DNA of 64,000 nt from Niastella caeni (GTDB lineage Bacteria; Bacteroidota; Bacteroidia; Chitinophagales; Chitinophagaceae). The stretch lies in assembly GCF_004834005.1 (NCBI RefSeq), contig NZ_STFF01000001.1, positions 183,337 through 247,336 of the forward strand, read 5' to 3'. Position 1 is the stretch's first letter; every line of letters begins with the position of its first letter. The notes beneath the pieces are model-generated. The model did no database searches. It was not told the DNA's origin and worked only from the letters and a program-made list of their open reading frames with translations. The position numbers were made by a program, and so were the translations under genes. Of this stretch, positions 1-7,274 are shown one piece after another.

Positions 1-480
1 AGGCTCACTCATATCAGGGAAACGCGGTCCCAGTTCAGAAAGATTTTTACCTATCAGCGGATTTACCGTGCTAAAGCTGATATGATCGGTAATAAGCATC
101 AGGTCGCCCACTTTAAACGCCGGGTTTACCCCGCCAGCTGCATTGGACAACAGCAAATGCCCGATACCCAGTTGCTTCATTACGCGTATAGGATAGGCCA
201 CCTGTTCGGGCGTATACCCTTCATAAAAGTGGAACCGGCCTGCCATTACCACGATCTTTTTTCCGCTTAATTCGCCAAAGATCAGTTTACCATGGTGGCC
301 TTCTACAGTAGAGACCGGGAAATGCGGAATAGCATCGTATGGAATTTCTTTCTCTACTTTAATTTCCTGGGCAAAATTTCCTAATCCGCTTCCTAATACA
401 ATGCCCACTTCGGGTGTATGGGAATAATTGCTTTTTATAAAGGCTGTGGTTTCCTGTAATTGCTGGATGATTCCGGGCAT
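1..480 (-). CDS. Purine nucleoside phosphorylase (partial, C-terminus outside window)
   Basis: The first 160 codons are visible; the rest lies beyond base 1. The family cleaves purine nucleosides with phosphate to free base and ribose-1-phosphate in cytosolic purine salvage. Visible motifs fit the trimeric PNP family: a phosphate-binding GIVLGSGLGN near residue 26, GRFHFYEGYTPEQVAYPIRV around residues 80-100, and LLSNAAGGVNP around 110-120. The ATG at 480..478 is the natural start because the first residues (MPGIIQQLQE) precede the family core by the usual distance and a TATATTTG promoter box lies 46 nt upstream. PNP against the related MTA phosphorylase cannot be fully separated without the missing end, but the motifs favour PNP. 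Confidence 0.9.
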   Translation of the reverse strand, partial: MPGIIQQLQETTAFIKSNYSHTPEVGIVLGSGLGNFAQEIKVEKEIPYDAIPHFPVSTVEGHHGKLIFGELSGKKIVVMAGRFHFYEGYTPEQVAYPIRVMKQLGIGHLLLSNAAGGVNPAFKVGDLMLITDHISFSTVNPLIGKNLSELGPRFPDMSEP

Positions 481-525
481 AATGATTAATAATATTGATG
501 GCTGATCGCTGGTTGAAAACGGGTG

Positions 526-533
526 CAAATATA
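526..533 (-). promoter_or_regulatory. Bacteroidota -7 promoter element of the PNP gene
   Basis: Minus-strand TATATTTG matches the TAnnTTTG consensus and lies 46 nt upstream of the PNP ATG. Transcription start not verified. Confidence 0.5.
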
Positions 534-540
534 AGAGTTT

Positions 541-676
541 CCGGGTACCGGGTGCCAGTTCCCTGGTCACACCCCGCGACTAACAATTGTTTCCCCGGTA
601 ACCGGTAACTGGTAACCGGTAACTATTCTCTCCCCCGCAATCGTTCCCGTAAATAGAGGCCGGTAACTGGTAACTA
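541..676. repeat. Degenerate heptamer repeat, GGTAACY family
   Basis: Near-tandem words GGTAACC/GGTAACT and shuffled relatives (CCGGGTACCGGGTGCC, GGCCGGTAACTGGTAACT) fill the spacer between the divergent PNP and sucC genes. The same words recur at 13014-13110, 19818-19933 and 29484-29525. Confidence 0.75.
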
Positions 677-702
677 ACTCAACACTTAACAGCTTTTTTC
701 AT

Positions 703-710
703 TATTTTCG
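703..710 (+). promoter_or_regulatory. Probable -7 promoter element of sucC
   Basis: TATTTTCG, a TTCG variant of TAnnTTTG, lies 17 nt before the sucC ATG. The TTCG variant recurs before the PBP1A, TonB receptor and T9SS cargo genes. Confidence 0.4.
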
Positions 711-727
711 CCAAAATTTTTTACGGC

Positions 728-1939
728 ATGAATCTTCACGAATACCAGGCAAAAGAATTACTGAAAAAATACAATGTACCGGTGCAGGAAGGAATACCGG
801 TTGACAGAGCCGACGCGGCAGAAGAAGCATATAAGAATTTAAAGGTTCAATTTGGCAACAACTTCGCGGTTGTAAAAGCTCAAATTCATGCAGGTGGTCG
901 CGGGAAGGGCAAGATCCAGGGCACTGAACAACGCGGTGTGGCAGTAGGTAAAAGTGCCGAAGAAATTAAAACAATCGCCTCTAATTTACTGGGTGGCACC
1001 CTGGTTACCATTCAAACCGGTGCTGCAGGTAAAGTGGTGAATAAAGTACTGGTTGCACAGGACGTTTATTATCCTGGTCCCAACCCGGTAAAAGAGTTCT
1101 ACTTATCTATTCTGCTCGATCGTACAAAAGGACAGAATGTGATCATGTACAGCACCGAAGGCGGTATGGACATTGAAGAAGTAGCTCACAATACCCCCGA
1201 CAAGATCTTCAAAGAATGGGTTCACCCCGGCGGCGGCTTACATGGCTTCCAGGCACGTAAAATTGCCTTCAACCTGGGCCTGAAAGGCGAGGCGTTCAAA
1301 AACTGCGTAAAATTCGTTACTAACTTATATAATGCATACGTTGGGTTGGATTGCGCTATGCTCGAGATCAACCCGCTGTTCAAAACAGCCGACGAAAAGA
1401 TCATTGCCGTTGACTGTAAAATGGGTCTCGATGACAACGCATTGATGCGTCATCCTGAACTGGAAGCATTGCGTGATATCAGTGAAGAAGATCCTACCGA
1501 AGTAGAAGCCGGTAAATATAACCTGAACTTCGTAAAACTCGATGGTAACGTAGGTTGCATGGTAAACGGCGCCGGTTTGGCCATGGCTACCATGGACATG
1601 ATCAAGCTCAGCGGTGGTGAGCCTGCCAACTTCCTCGACGTAGGTGGTACTGCCAACGCTACTACAGTAGAAGCTGGTTTCCGTATCATTTTAAAAGACC
1701 CGAAAGTAAAAGCGATCCTCATCAACATCTTTGGTGGTATCGTACGTTGCGACCGGGTTGCTCAGGGTGTTATTGATGCATACAAATCAATCGGCAACAT
1801 CACCGTTCCCATCATCGTACGCTTACAAGGTACCAATGCCGAAGAAGCTAAAAAACTGATCGAAGACAGCGGCCTGAAAGTACAATCAGCCATCCTGTTA
1901 AGCGAAGCGGCGGCATTGGTAGGTAAAGCGGTAGCTTAA
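728..1939 (+). CDS. sucC: Succinyl-CoA ligase (ADP-forming) subunit beta
   Basis: This is the beta subunit of succinyl-CoA synthetase, which couples succinyl-CoA cleavage to ATP or GTP formation in the TCA cycle as a partner of the alpha subunit SucD. The 403 residues show the N-terminal ATP-grasp half ([12 protein letters not shown] start, [10 protein letters not shown] near residue 55, EINPL around 215) and the C-terminal flavodoxin-like ligase half ([18 protein letters not shown] near 275, FGGIVRCD near 340). Length is normal to slightly long for the family (about 390-400). sucD is not adjacent, so the alpha subunit must be encoded elsewhere. The gene stands alone between a word-repeat spacer and a strong terminator, so it is probably monocistronic. 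Confidence 0.97.
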   Translation: MNLHEYQAKELLKKYNVPVQEGIPVDRADAAEEAYKNLKVQFGNNFAVVKAQIHAGGRGKGKIQGTEQRGVAVGKSAEEIKTIASNLLGGTLVTIQTGAAGKVVNKVLVAQDVYYPGPNPVKEFYLSILLDRTKGQNVIMYSTEGGMDIEEVAHNTPDKIFKEWVHPGGGLHGFQARKIAFNLGLKGEAFKNCVKFVTNLYNAYVGLDCAMLEINPLFKTADEKIIAVDCKMGLDDNALMRHPELEALRDISEEDPTEVEAGKYNLNFVKLDGNVGCMVNGAGLAMATMDMIKLSGGEPANFLDVGGTANATTVEAGFRIILKDPKVKAILINIFGGIVRCDRVAQGVIDAYKSIGNITVPIIVRLQGTNAEEAKKLIEDSGLKVQSAILLSEAAALVGKAVA

Positions 1940-1967
1940 TTCGAAAATCAGCTAAAAGATATACACT

Positions 1968-1997
1968 AGCCCCATTCATTGAGTGGGGCTTTTTTTC
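1968..1997 (+). terminator. Intrinsic terminator of sucC
   Basis: Perfect 7-bp stem AGCCCCA/TGGGGCT with a 9-nt loop followed by a run of T, 28 nt after the sucC stop. Confidence 0.9.
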
Positions 1998-2028
1998 ATG
2001 AATATGAGTCGTGAAAACCGCTGCAAGC

Positions 2029-2200
2029 TATAAGCCGTAAGCTTTAAGAAAGCAGAAAGCAAAAAAGAAGAAGGTACTCCACTTGCAGCTTATTCCTTTA
2101 CCGAGTTATCACAACTTGTCACGACTTTAGTTAGGATTATCAAATTATAACATTATTACTCCGCTTACAGCTAATGGCTTGCAGCTTGAAGCTTTATTCC
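2029..2200. repeat. Inverted word repeat, AAGCTGCAAGC family
   Basis: The left arm has AAGCTATAAGCCGTAAGCTTTAAG words; the right arm (2160-2200) has their complement types GCTTACAGC, GGCTTGCAGCTTGAAGC. Same family as 23985-24030, 31006-31145 and 33790-33815. It fills the spacer between convergent sucC and the DUF4468 gene. Confidence 0.6.
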
Positions 2201-2216
2201 ATTAGCACATTCTGCA

Positions 2217-2720
2217 TTACTCCTCCCCTTTCATATACCGTTTCAGCCAGCCTATTACAAAGCTTACGCGTTTATGGGTGTTTTGAAGAAGCTGGTCGTA
2301 TACCAGTGATTTTACCTTAGCAGGCTTGTCCTCCAGCGGGTATTGAGGCTTGCCTTCTTTATCAATAACTTCAAAATGATTTACCGTATAGCGGTATCTG
2401 CCGTTTATTATTTCAATGCTGAAGTGCAGGGAAACCGGAACAAAGGAAGGCGTTGATAAGCCATGTTGTTTGGCTTTTACATTGATGTACCCAATGCCTT
2501 TTACCAGCATATTGGCCGGCTTTTCAACCCGGGCCACTGAATCCCAATGCACTAAAAAAGGTTGATTAAAGAAGGACTTCGCCCTTTCCATGGAATGGGC
2601 TGTATTCTCAGCAACTACCTCACCATAATATTGAAACTGGCCAGAATTGGCGCGCGGGATCTGGCTTACCGCCGTAGATACCAACACTATATTTAACCAT
2701 ATTACAAGTACAGGCCGCAT
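2217..2720 (-). CDS. Secreted DUF4468-like protein
   Basis: 167-residue protein with an N-terminal hydrophobic signal sequence (MRPVLVIWLNIVLVSTAVSQ), so it is probably exported to the periplasm or envelope. The body (GEVVAENTAHSMERAKSFF ... LHFSIEIINGRYRYTVNHFEV) resembles the DUF4468 family of small Bacteroidota exported proteins with a TBP-like fold and no known function. The ATG at 2720 is preferred over one eight codons upstream because it starts directly at the signal peptide. It stands alone; its 3' end faces sucC and shares the word-repeat spacer. Confidence 0.65.
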   Translation of the reverse strand: MRPVLVIWLNIVLVSTAVSQIPRANSGQFQYYGEVVAENTAHSMERAKSFFNQPFLVHWDSVARVEKPANMLVKGIGYINVKAKQHGLSTPSFVPVSLHFSIEIINGRYRYTVNHFEVIDKEGKPQYPLEDKPAKVKSLVYDQLLQNTHKRVSFVIGWLKRYMKGEE

Positions 2721-2824
2721 ATTCAGTATACAAGATAACATATTGCTAGAATAGAAGAAAGCCGCTCAACACAAATATGAATTTTGATTAATTATGTTGC
2801 GGTTCTTTCCTCTATAAAAACAAA

Positions 2825-2858
2825 TGCCCCCGCTACGGAAAGCGGGGGCAATTTTTTT
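2825..2858 (+). terminator. Strong hairpin with T-tract, no clear upstream gene
   Basis: Ten-bp stem TGCCCCCGCT/AGCGGGGGCA with a 6-nt loop followed by ATTTTTTTT. It has terminator shape on the plus strand, yet no plus-strand gene precedes it; the complement also ends in a T-rich stretch, so it could act either way. Confidence 0.6.
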
Positions 2859-2859
2859 T

Positions 2860-3115
2860 GAGAGACGGTTTCTGTTTTCAAAGGATTACTGGATCGTTTT
2901 CAAGAGGACTTTCGGATTTTTTGGTTTTTTTCAAAGGGACATGGATCCTGGTTTTTCAATTGGACGATGGACCTGTTTTTTTTTCAAAGGAACAATGGAT
3001 TTTGGTTTTTACGGACATTGGACATTTGGACGGTTTTACACAGGGATACGTTCTGGTTTTTCTTTCGGACTTTGGACTTGGTTTTTCTTTTGGATTTTGG
3101 ATACTTTAATATCTT
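2860..3115. repeat. G/T-rich degenerate word island
   Basis: About 250 bp of shuffled words GGAC, GGAT, TTTGG and long T-tracts (for example GGACTTTGGACTTGGTTTTT) with almost no strand-balanced composition. Overlapping open frames here are low-complexity (F, W, G rich) and not credible genes. It looks like the largest member of the window's word-repeat class. Confidence 0.6.
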
Positions 3116-3272
3116 TCTGTTTGACTATATAAATATCGAAATATTATCTGCTTTTATTTCATTTTCGACCCTCTTATTCGCTCATCTCCTTGGTAAACTT
3201 ATTTGCATCTAGGAATATACCCTTAACCATACACGCGTTTTTATAATGCCATATCGCTAACGGGTATGGACA

Positions 3273-3299
3273 TAAAAAAACCCGCCGATACCAGACGGG
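3273..3299 (-). terminator. Minus-strand terminator-like hairpin
   Basis: Minus strand reads CCCGTC, loop, GGCGGG, then TTTTTTT. No minus-strand gene is visible upstream of it (3300-4300), so it may end an unrecognised transcript. Confidence 0.5.
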
Positions 3300-3935
3300 A
3301 AATATTGTTAGTTGTTACATTACAATATAACTCAGTTGCACTGGTTTCAAAAGATACAGGATTGATATTATTTCTATTTTCGGTTTTCATTGAACGTTGG
3401 ATTGCGCAGCAAAAATATTTAAAAGGTTTATTTCTGCGTTGCTAATATAAATATGTAACTATTTCTTTAAATTAGAAAGCTTTTGAAACTATAACTTGAA
3501 CGATATCTGCGATTAATTTAGAAAGCGCTAGGATGAAACATGTAGGCCACGTATAATCACAATAAAAGTTCTTCGTACATTTACTATTTGCGTAAAACAT
3601 TCATTTACTACCGGCAACACATTACATAGTGGATATTTAAAATCGCAGTAAACAATTGCGAAACTCACCTACAATTATATCTTTGTATACTTAAGTACGA
3701 ATAAGGAAAACACACGTGCCGCTGCGATTTCAACTGTTACTGTTACTGATATGTGTTTTCTATAACCGCCCCATATTAACCTCTACTCAGCCCTTAGTGT
3801 TGTTACGAGCAACACACCGTATTTTCTGTAATTCTAAAAATTAGTAATTATCTCTTGTGGATAACTGGCGTTTGGCATAGAATTTTGTCAAAATAAAAAG
3901 TTAAACATTTCGTTAACCTGATTAATCTGTAGCAA
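3300..3935. other. Gene-less AT-rich stretch
   Basis: No credible reading frame, tRNA or clear repeat seen. AT-rich; could hold a non-coding RNA between the 3273 hairpin and the small frame at 3936, but nothing identifies one. Confidence 0.4.
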
Positions 3936-4019
3936 ATGAAAAATCCCGTACGACTATTTTTCGGTTTCATCTTTGTAACCTATGTGATCATTTACAGCCT
4001 GATGGCCCTGTTGGCATAG
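3936..4019 (+). CDS. Possible 27-residue single-pass membrane peptide
   Basis: ATG-initiated frame encoding MKNPVRLFFGFIFVTYVIIY followed by SLMALLA and TAG. A positively charged start (K2, R6) followed by about 20 hydrophobic residues is the pattern of small bacterial membrane proteins. It lies in a 1.6 kb region with no other gene. No family recognised; a chance frame is possible. Confidence 0.35.
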   Translation: MKNPVRLFFGFIFVTYVIIYSLMALLA

Positions 4020-4120
4020 CGTTGTTTTGAATCAGCTCACTTGTTCCCGATTACAAAGTTTTCTTCCCCACCCCTACGTTTATACTTCCTCCTTACTGTA
4101 TATCCGGTTGTTACCGTAGA

Positions 4121-4293
4121 ACGCATAATGTTTAACGCTTAAGGCATAACGCTTAAGGCTTTTTACCGAACTTCGGGATTCATGCGCTTCCCGCATCTCG
4201 GTGTTTGCCTTTCACGTTTTGCGTTCCGCATTTAGCGCTCGGCAGAATTCAGCCTTCCGCGTTCAGCCTTCGGCCTTCAGTGTTCCGCGTTTT
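4121..4293. repeat. Degenerate heptamer repeat, TAACGCT / TTCAGCC families
   Basis: TAACGCT-TAAGGCA heptamer pairs at 4134-4160 followed by AATTCAG-CCTTCCG-CGTTCAG-CCTTCGG words up to 4293, ending just before the GNAT promoter. Related words occur at 29549-29590 and 53776-53935. Confidence 0.7.
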
Positions 4294-4299
4294 ACTTGT

Positions 4300-4307
4300 T
4301 ACCTTTG
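4300..4307 (+). promoter_or_regulatory. -7 promoter element of the GNAT gene, near-leaderless
   Basis: TACCTTTG matches TAnnTTTG exactly and ends 4 nt before the ATG at 4312, so the mRNA would have almost no 5' leader. Confidence 0.55.
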
Positions 4308-4311
4308 TAAC

Positions 4312-4797
4312 ATGTCACCTGCTACCATTAGGACCATTCAGCCTGCCGATAACCAGTCACTTGCCATCATTATAAGAAATGCATTGGCCGAATTCGGCGC
4401 CAATAAACCGGGTACCGTTTACTACGACGCCACTACCGATGCCTTGTATGACCTGTTTCAACAACCCGGAAGTATTTACTATGTAGCGGAAGAAAATGGC
4501 CAGCTTATTGGCGGCGCAGGTATTTATCCTTCGCCCGGCTTACCACCCGCCACCTGCGAACTGGTGAAAATGTACCTGTCGCCCATTGCGCGGGGAAAAG
4601 GAATTGGAAGAACGCTGATAGAAAAAGCCCTGCAGTTTGCCAGCGAAACCGGCTACCGTCAGGTGTATCTTGAAACCATGCCCGAACTGCGCAAAGCGAT
4701 GTTAGTATATGAAAAATTTGGCTTCCGGTATTTAGATGGGCCGCTGGGTAATACAGGTCACTTCGGTTGTGGAATATGGATGCTGAAAAGTTTATAG
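4312..4797 (+). CDS. GNAT family N-acetyltransferase
   Basis: 161-residue acetyltransferase of the Gcn5-related fold, transferring acetyl from acetyl-CoA to an unknown amine. The acetyl-CoA pyrophosphate motif is RGKGIGRTLIEKAL around residues 95-108, with the typical downstream VYEKFGFRYL. The long open frame extends upstream into a word repeat, but the ATG at 4312 begins the family-like MSPATIRTIQPADN and is set by a TACCTTTG promoter box. Substrate unknown. The gene is flanked by repeats and has no operon partner. Confidence 0.85.
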   Translation: MSPATIRTIQPADNQSLAIIIRNALAEFGANKPGTVYYDATTDALYDLFQQPGSIYYVAEENGQLIGGAGIYPSPGLPPATCELVKMYLSPIARGKGIGRTLIEKALQFASETGYRQVYLETMPELRKAMLVYEKFGFRYLDGPLGNTGHFGCGIWMLKSL

Positions 4798-4896
4798 TGT
4801 ATGGTTATTAGTTGATTGTCCTTTAATCAGGTATTTTATCCGATCAGTTTTGAACAACCTTTTTTTGAAGAGAGTCGGGCGCTTCAAAGCGCGAAG

Positions 4897-4937
4897 CAAC
4901 CACAAACAACAAACAACAAACCACAAACAACAAACTT
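4897..4937. repeat. Heptamer repeat, ACAAACA family
   Basis: ACAAACA-ACAAACA-ACAAACC-ACAAACA-ACAAAC in register of 7, abutting the stop of the SprT-like gene. The complementary family lies at 42515-42556, including the same junction with GGTTGC. Confidence 0.8.
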
Positions 4938-5552
4938 TCAACACGCTTTCACCTCATAAATCGGGCTGAACAAATACAACTTCCCCGTATCTACTTCAAT
5001 ACACTGGAACCGCTTGCGCAATTTCTTTCCTTTCTTAAAAATGCGGCCTTCGCCAATATCAAACAACTGCCCTTCGGGCAACTGCTCTACCATTACGAGG
5101 CCGTTATCGCGGTCGAACGTTTTCAATACCCGCATCAACCCTTCATCGGCACAACTGCTGGCCGGCAGGTCGTGCATGGATTGTTTAAGCGTTTGCTCCA
5201 CCACAGGCGGAAAGATCTCTTTACCCATAAAGTCACTCAACAATAGGGCATAACAGTTCTTCCACTCCCTGCCATGGGGCGATACCCGATGCCCAAATTG
5301 AATGAACGTTACCAGGTGGGCCAGTTCATGGATCAAAGTGATGAGGAATGCATACTTATTCAAATTGCCATTTACACTGATGCGGTGATTTTTTTGCGTA
5401 GTGGCGTGGCGGTAATCGCCCAATACTGATTTTCGTTCGCGGGTGATGGTTAAATGTACTTTGTACTGGTGCAGGTATTCCAGCACACGGGGTACGGCCG
5501 CTGCGGGAATGAACTTACTGAGATATTCTAAAGGCGCCTGCTGCTTAGACAT
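4938..5552 (-). CDS. SprT-like zinc metalloprotease domain protein
   Basis: 204-residue protein with the zinc motif HELAH (ITLIHELAHLVTF, about residues 90-102) followed by a third-ligand region HGREWKN, the pattern of the SprT/Spartan-like family. The C-terminal part (GEGRIFKKGKKLRKRFQCIEVDTGKLYLFSP) is a small beta-rich module seen in Bacteroidota homologs. Likely cytosolic, with no signal sequence; the physiological role of bacterial SprT is unsettled. Its start overlaps the end of the upstream membrane-protein gene by 8 nt, so the two are translated from one transcript. Confidence 0.85.
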   Translation of the reverse strand: MSKQQAPLEYLSKFIPAAAVPRVLEYLHQYKVHLTITRERKSVLGDYRHATTQKNHRISVNGNLNKYAFLITLIHELAHLVTFIQFGHRVSPHGREWKNCYALLLSDFMGKEIFPPVVEQTLKQSMHDLPASSCADEGLMRVLKTFDRDNGLVMVEQLPEGQLFDIGEGRIFKKGKKLRKRFQCIEVDTGKLYLFSPIYEVKAC

Positions 5553-5949
5553 TCTTTTTTTGCTTGCTCAATTTCATCACTGCGATAACCTCAAAGGTTG
5601 TATAAAGCATGTACAGGAACATACATCCAAAAACACCTGCTTTATTTACACCTTTACCTGCTACGCTAATATAAACAAAGACAGTCAACAGACAAACCAC
5701 CATTTTCGACAATACACCCCCATACACCGTACGCACAACAGCCTGCGCGTTTTTAGAGTTCAGTTGACGGGTGAACAGATAGAATGAAAGGGCAGTAGCG
5801 GCAAATAAAACCAGGTTACCGATTATTAAAACATCCACATCTGCATCCCATTGGCTTAACCGGGCACGATTGGTTATCAGCAACGCAGTAGTAGCAATAA
5901 AGATCACCATTAACGGACGAAAAGCCCTGAAAACCGAATTATTTGTCAT
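5545..5949 (-). CDS. Four-helix membrane protein of unknown function
   Basis: 134 residues with about four hydrophobic segments (residues 12-25, 42-60, 80-98, 104-122) and a lysine-rich C-terminus. The ATG at 5949 (MTNNSVFRAFRP) is chosen over an upstream TTG because a TATCTTTG promoter box sits 18 nt before it. No family recognised. Overlaps the downstream SprT-like gene by 8 nt; bactofilin lies upstream on the same strand beyond a 340-nt repeat spacer. Confidence 0.7.
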   Translation of the reverse strand: MTNNSVFRAFRPLMVIFIATTALLITNRARLSQWDADVDVLIIGNLVLFAATALSFYLFTRQLNSKNAQAVVRTVYGGVLSKMVVCLLTVFVYISVAGKGVNKAGVFGCMFLYMLYTTFEVIAVMKLSKQKKNV

Positions 5950-5967
5950 TGTGTAAAAAATGGACCG

Positions 5968-5975
5968 CAAAGATA
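5968..5975 (-). promoter_or_regulatory. -7 promoter element of the membrane protein-SprT operon
   Basis: Minus-strand TATCTTTG, exact TAnnTTTG match, 18 nt upstream of ATG 5949. Confidence 0.55.
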
Positions 5976-5977
5976 GA

Positions 5978-6060
5978 GGGGAAATGAGAAATGAGGAATT
6001 AAGAATGAGAAATGAAAATATAGTTGATAAGTTAACAGGTTAACAAGTTGACAAGGTTGG
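5978..6060. repeat. Heptamer/octamer repeats, GAAATGA and GTTAACAA families
   Basis: GAAATGA-GAAATGA-GGAATTA-AGAATGA-GAAATGA (7-bp register) followed by GTTGATAA-GTTAACAG-GTTAACAA-GTTGACAA (8-bp register). The complement of the second family is at 42703-42742. The rest of the spacer to 6292 has no visible gene. Confidence 0.75.
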
Positions 6061-6292
6061 AACCGGATGCTCAACGCAAGTTTTAAGTTTCAGGGCTATC
6101 AGAGGTAGCATGCTGATTAACAGTCGGGATTCACAAATTCAGGGCCTTGAAACCTGTAACTTGTACCTTGTAACAAAATCGGTATTCCAATAAACCAACC
6201 TATTTTTTAGCAAAGACCCTCCCCTTCCGGTAACTTCAAGGTTATCGAATAGTGCATCAATAGGTATTAGGGCGCGTAACCAGTTCTTTGTC

Positions 6293-6727
6293 TCAGGCTT
6301 TCTGAAGCTCTTTTGCCTTTTTATCGGCAACCACTTCATTCACCTGGCCATTGGTAGCTGTTGTCATGTGGCATTGGCCATTGAAATTGGCGCTGGGCTC
6401 TATCTGCAGTTTTCCTGCATATAAATTCCCGCTTACATAACTTCCGCCTTTCAATTGCAACAACTCTTTTACCTTAATAGTGCCGGTTACTTTACCCATG
6501 ATGTCGGCCTGCTGACCCGAAATATCTCCATCAACTGAGCCATTGGAACCAATAACTACTTTGGCCTGGCATTGAATGTTCCCCTGAAGGGTGCCATCAA
6601 TACGAATATCGCCATTGCTGGAAATATCGCCTTTCAATGTGGTTCCGGCAGCAATAATGGTAGCAGCCCCTGTTCCGGGTGCAGAAACTTCGCCAGCAGT
6701 TTCGGATTTGGATTTCTGATTAAACAT
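6293..6727 (-). CDS. Bactofilin
   Basis: 144-residue polymerising cytoskeletal protein of the bactofilin (BacM/CcmA) family. The core of repeating beta-helix turns (TTLKGDISSNGDIRIDGTLQ, NIQCQAKVVIGSNGSVDGDI, ADIMGKVTGTIKVKELLQLK) spans residues 28-120, with short disordered ends. Bactofilins scaffold cell-shape and envelope proteins at the inner membrane. It follows a membrane-protein gene by 14 nt on the same strand, the classic bactofilin pairing with an M23-type membrane protein, though that partner lacks the peptidase here. Confidence 0.92.
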   Translation of the reverse strand: MFNQKSKSETAGEVSAPGTGAATIIAAGTTLKGDISSNGDIRIDGTLQGNIQCQAKVVIGSNGSVDGDISGQQADIMGKVTGTIKVKELLQLKGGSYVSGNLYAGKLQIEPSANFNGQCHMTTATNGQVNEVVADKKAKELQKA

Positions 6728-6741
6728 ACGGAATGGTTGGT

Positions 6742-7137
6742 TTATTCATCAATATTCTCAGGCTGAGGAATAGAAAGCGTCGTAGTATCCAGTTTAACGC
6801 TGATATTCCCCTGCAAAACACTTTTTACATTGTCTAGGTACCTGTCTTTATACTGCATTGCCTGCTCCAGTGAATCGGTACGAACCTTCAGCTCCCGCAA
6901 CTCACGCATGGTGTTAACATCACCATATCCGGGAATATACATACGCAGAGGAGTGAACACTATGAGCGCCACCGTTAACCCGGTGAGCAACACAAAAATG
7001 GTGCTAAGTGTAATATAAACACTCAGTCTGGATAATTTAAACGTCACAACCTCTTCGTAAGTATCGTCGTTCATCACTACCAGCCGGTACCGGTTCTGCA
7101 AGCGCTTCAGGGTAGATTGGGCATCGAATTTAGCCAT
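6742..7137 (-). CDS. Membrane protein resembling the N-terminus of bactofilin-linked M23 peptidases
   Basis: 131 residues: a cytosolic N-terminal segment (about 1-33), one transmembrane helix (about 36-62, VYITLSTIFVLLTGLTVALI), the conserved-looking periplasmic motif TPLRMYIPGYGD, then a coiled-coil-prone segment (MRELRELKVRTDSLEQAMQY). In many Bacteroidota the same N-terminus precedes an M23 (LytM) peptidase domain and the gene sits next to bactofilin; here the frame ends before any HxxxD or HxH peptidase motif. It may be a non-catalytic anchor for bactofilin or a shortened paralog. A weaker promoter match (TACCTTTA, 7164..7157) lies upstream. The family link is from recall. Confidence 0.7.
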   Translation of the reverse strand: MAKFDAQSTLKRLQNRYRLVVMNDDTYEEVVTFKLSRLSVYITLSTIFVLLTGLTVALIVFTPLRMYIPGYGDVNTMRELRELKVRTDSLEQAMQYKDRYLDNVKSVLQGNISVKLDTTTLSIPQPENIDE

Positions 7138-7274
7138 AGAGAGAGTTTCAAAACGCTAAAGGTAATAAGTTATTTTAATTGATCGTCATGAGTATAAAAA
7201 TTAACGTATTTACAAAATATTTTTCTTGAAAATCAGTTAATAAGATTTTAGTTTGTGGTAGAAATTCAAAGGTT

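Noticed and set aside
2824..3212. Three overlapping plus-strand frames in the G/T-rich island
   Set aside because: Composition-driven (F, W, G) frames in several phases; no start signal or homology pattern.
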